A stretch of DNA of 64,000 nt, taken from the NCBI RefSeq assembly GCF_000317305.3, contig NC_023036.2:2356001-2420000 (forward strand). The letters run 5' to 3'. Shown in pieces: positions 62,453 through 64,000 of the stretch (position 1 is its first letter; each line of letters opens with the position of its first letter). The DNA is from Mycolicibacterium neoaurum VKM Ac-1815D (GTDB lineage: Bacteria; Actinomycetota; Actinomycetes; Mycobacteriales; Mycobacteriaceae). The position numbers and the translations under genes were made by a program. The notes below the pieces were generated by a model. That model was not told where the DNA came from. It ran no database searches and was given only the letters and a program-made list of their open reading frames with translations.

Positions 62453-62495
62453 TTGACCGGAGAGTGTCGACAGCTTACCTTGGAAAGCGCATTCC
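62453..62495 (+). promoter_or_regulatory. Oxidoreductase promoter with LacI-type operator
   Basis: -35 TTGACC (62453-62458), 17-nt spacer, -10 TACCTT (62476-62481), immediately followed by GGAAAGCGCATTCC (62482-62495), which covers the predicted start point. The same 14-mer lies at 61297-61310 in the opposite orientation. It may also regulate the divergent lacI gene. Confidence 0.75.
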
Positions 62496-62588
62496 GAAGT
62501 GCAGACGCCGCCGTCACTCGACCGATGAGTTCGGCCGCGGTGTCGGTCCGCACACCTTTCACCGTCTCTTCAGACAAGGAATCTGCAC

Positions 62589-63755
62589 ATGTCTTCAGCT
62601 GAATCATCAGGCCGCCGTACGGTGCGCATCGCCATGAACGGCGTCACCGGGCGGATGGGTTACCGGCAGCACCTGGTGCGTTCGATCCTGCCGCTGCGCG
62701 ACACCGGACTGCTGCTCGACGACGGTAGCCGGGTGGCCATCGAGCCGATCCTGTTGGGCCGCAACGCCGACAAGCTCGCCGAGCTTGCCGCCGAGCACGG
62801 CATCGAGTCCTGGACCACCGACGTCGCCTCGGTGATCGCGGACCCGACGGTCGACGTCTATTTCGACGCGCAGGTGACCTCGCGCCGGATGGAGGCGCTC
62901 TCGACCGCGATCAAGGCGGGCAAGCATGTCTACACCGAGAAGCCCACCGCGGAAACCCTCACCGAGGCGATCGAACTGGCACGGATGGCCGAGAATGCCG
63001 GAGTGGTGGCCGGTGTCGTCCACGACAAGCTGTACCTGCCCGGACTGGTGAAACTGCGCAGGCTGATCGACGAGGGATTCTTCGGCCGCATCCTCTCGAT
63101 GCGCGGCGAGTTCGGTTACTGGGTGTTCGAGGGTGACCACCAGCCCGCGCAGCGACCCAGCTGGAACTATCGCGCCGAGGACGGCGGCGGTATCACCGTC
63201 GATATGTTCTGCCACTGGAACTATGTGATGGAGGGTTTGCTCGGCACCGTGGAAGCCGTCACGGCGCGCACGGTGACCCACATCCCGACCCGTTGGGATG
63301 AGCAGGGCAAAGCCTATGCGGCCACCGCCGACGACGCCGCCTACGGCATCTTCGAGATCGAGGGCGGCGTGATCGCCCAGATCAATTCGTCCTGGGCGGT
63401 GCGGGTCCACCGCGACGAGCTGGTCGAGTTCCAGATCGACGGCACGCATGGTTCCGCGGTGGCGGGTCTGCGCCAATGCGTGGCCCAGCAGCGCGCGCAC
63501 ACCCCGAAGCCGGTGTGGAATCCCGACCTTCCGGTCACCGAGAAGTTCCGCGACCAGTGGCTGGAGGTCCCGGCCAACGCCGATCTGGACAATGGCTTCA
63601 AGCTGCAGTGGGAGGAGTACCTGCGCGACGTGTTGGCCGGCCGCCCGCACCGCTTCGGTCTGCTGTCGGCGGCCCGCGGTGTGCAGCTCGCCGAACTCGG
63701 TCTGCAGAGCTCGGCCGAGGGACGGCGCATGAGCGTGCCGGAGATCGTGCTGTGA
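62589..63755 (+). CDS. Gfo/Idh/MocA-family oxidoreductase
   Basis: 388 residues. NAD(P)-dependent dehydrogenase of sugars, inositols or related polyols. N-terminal Rossmann domain with IAMNGVTGRMGYRQ (GxxGxxG) and the KHVYTEKPTAETL motif with the catalytic-Lys EKP. The C-terminal domain includes GGGITVDMFCHWNYV, matching the family HDlg/H position. The sequence GVTGRMGY is not the standard GxGxxG and resembles a subgroup found with DUF993 genes. The stop overlaps the next gene by 4 nt. Confidence 0.85.
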   Translation: MSSAESSGRRTVRIAMNGVTGRMGYRQHLVRSILPLRDTGLLLDDGSRVAIEPILLGRNADKLAELAAEHGIESWTTDVASVIADPTVDVYFDAQVTSRRMEALSTAIKAGKHVYTEKPTAETLTEAIELARMAENAGVVAGVVHDKLYLPGLVKLRRLIDEGFFGRILSMRGEFGYWVFEGDHQPAQRPSWNYRAEDGGGITVDMFCHWNYVMEGLLGTVEAVTARTVTHIPTRWDEQGKAYAATADDAAYGIFEIEGGVIAQINSSWAVRVHRDELVEFQIDGTHGSAVAGLRQCVAQQRAHTPKPVWNPDLPVTEKFRDQWLEVPANADLDNGFKLQWEEYLRDVLAGRPHRFGLLSAARGVQLAELGLQSSAEGRRMSVPEIVL

Positions 63756-64000
63756 CCATGACCAGCGCCGGCGCCGGCGTGCTGCTCGACCTGCCGGAGC
63801 ACGGATCCTACGAGCTCTCCCGTCCGGGGTCGTGGCGCAAACCCGACTTGCCGATCACCTCCCGGATCGCCTATGCCGCAGCCCATGTGGTGCCCGCCGC
63901 CGCGGCCGACTGCACCCCTGGTGCGCCGGCACAGCTGGACTGGGACGTCACCATGGCCTACCGACACGAGTTGTGGTCCTACGGGCTCGGTGTCGCCGAG
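63752..64000 (+). CDS. DUF993 family protein, N-terminal part (cut by window edge)
   Basis: Open from GTG 63752 (or ATG 63758) to the window end, ~83 residues seen. The segment SRIAYAAAHVVPAAAADCTPGAPAQLDWDVTMAYRHELWSYGLGVAE, spread over residues ~40-83, matches the start of DUF993 proteins, which are annotated as dihydrodipicolinate synthase-like aldolases. Overlaps the oxidoreductase stop (GTGA), so it is the second gene of that LacI-controlled operon. Function unproven; an aldolase-type step after dehydrogenation is plausible. Confidence 0.7.
   Translation, partial: MTMTSAGAGVLLDLPEHGSYELSRPGSWRKPDLPITSRIAYAAAHVVPAAAADCTPGAPAQLDWDVTMAYRHELWSYGLGVAE

Overview
This is a chromosomal window from a GC-rich actinobacterium, almost certainly a rapidly growing Mycobacterium (Mycolicibacterium type). 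The evidence is lineage-specific genes: mycothione reductase, an antigen 85 mycolyltransferase, MPT70/MPT83-like fasciclin proteins with DipZ, the EfpA efflux pump and a Rip1-type S2P protease. From memory of M. tuberculosis H37Rv, the gene order follows the xerC-rpsB-tsf ... infB-rbfA-dinF segment (Rv2894c back to Rv2836c, inverted). Several insertions and losses distinguish this strain. No tRNA, rRNA, insertion sequence, prophage or CRISPR array was seen.

Layout. 1-9.1 kb: end of xerC, an M23-domain protein, rpsB-tsf, an amidase, a divergent MarR/methyltransferase pair, then pyrH-frr-cdsA-rlmN. 9.1-12.3 kb (minus strand): TetR regulator, GH3 beta-glucosidase, small DUF2631 membrane protein. 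12.4-17.1 kb: APC permease, then dipZ and two fasciclin proteins. 17.2-20.8 kb: dxr-rip1-ispG (MEP isoprenoid pathway plus the site-2 protease). 20.9-28 kb: GNAT, lipoprotein PBP, DUF1707 protein, map, cobQ, a lipoprotein and a degenerate hydrolase. 28-33 kb: glutamine synthetase-like / amidotransferase / aldehyde dehydrogenase / SDR / GntR, which looks like gamma-glutamylated amine catabolism. 33-37 kb: ArsR plus nickel/cobalt permease, then mycothione reductase with a hydrolase. 37-44 kb: mqo, GNAT and the cobalamin genes (chelatase, cobO, cobB, cysG/cobA-like). 44-48.5 kb: efpA, a VOC protein, proS. 48.5-57.3 kb: a ferritin-like/Tat lipoprotein pair facing rimP-nusA-ylxR-infB-rbfA-DHH phosphodiesterase-dinF. 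57.3-58.3 kb: antigen 85. 58.4-64 kb: a catabolic island of a NitT/TauT-type ABC transporter, LacI regulator, Gfo/Idh/MocA oxidoreductase and the start of a DUF993 protein.

The two most interesting regulatory signals can be read directly. First, the marR/methyltransferase intergenic region carries two tandem inverted repeats; one fills the spacer of a TTGACA-N17-TATACC promoter whose predicted start point falls on the methyltransferase ATG, suggesting a leaderless repressible transcript. Second, the same 14-bp near-palindrome occurs, in opposite orientations, just downstream of the -10 boxes of the ABC transporter operon and of the oxidoreductase. This defines a local LacI regulon of unknown substrate.

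Starts were chosen from ribosome-binding sites, overlaps and remembered family N-termini. Functional calls rest on motif reading and remembered homologues; no database search was run.
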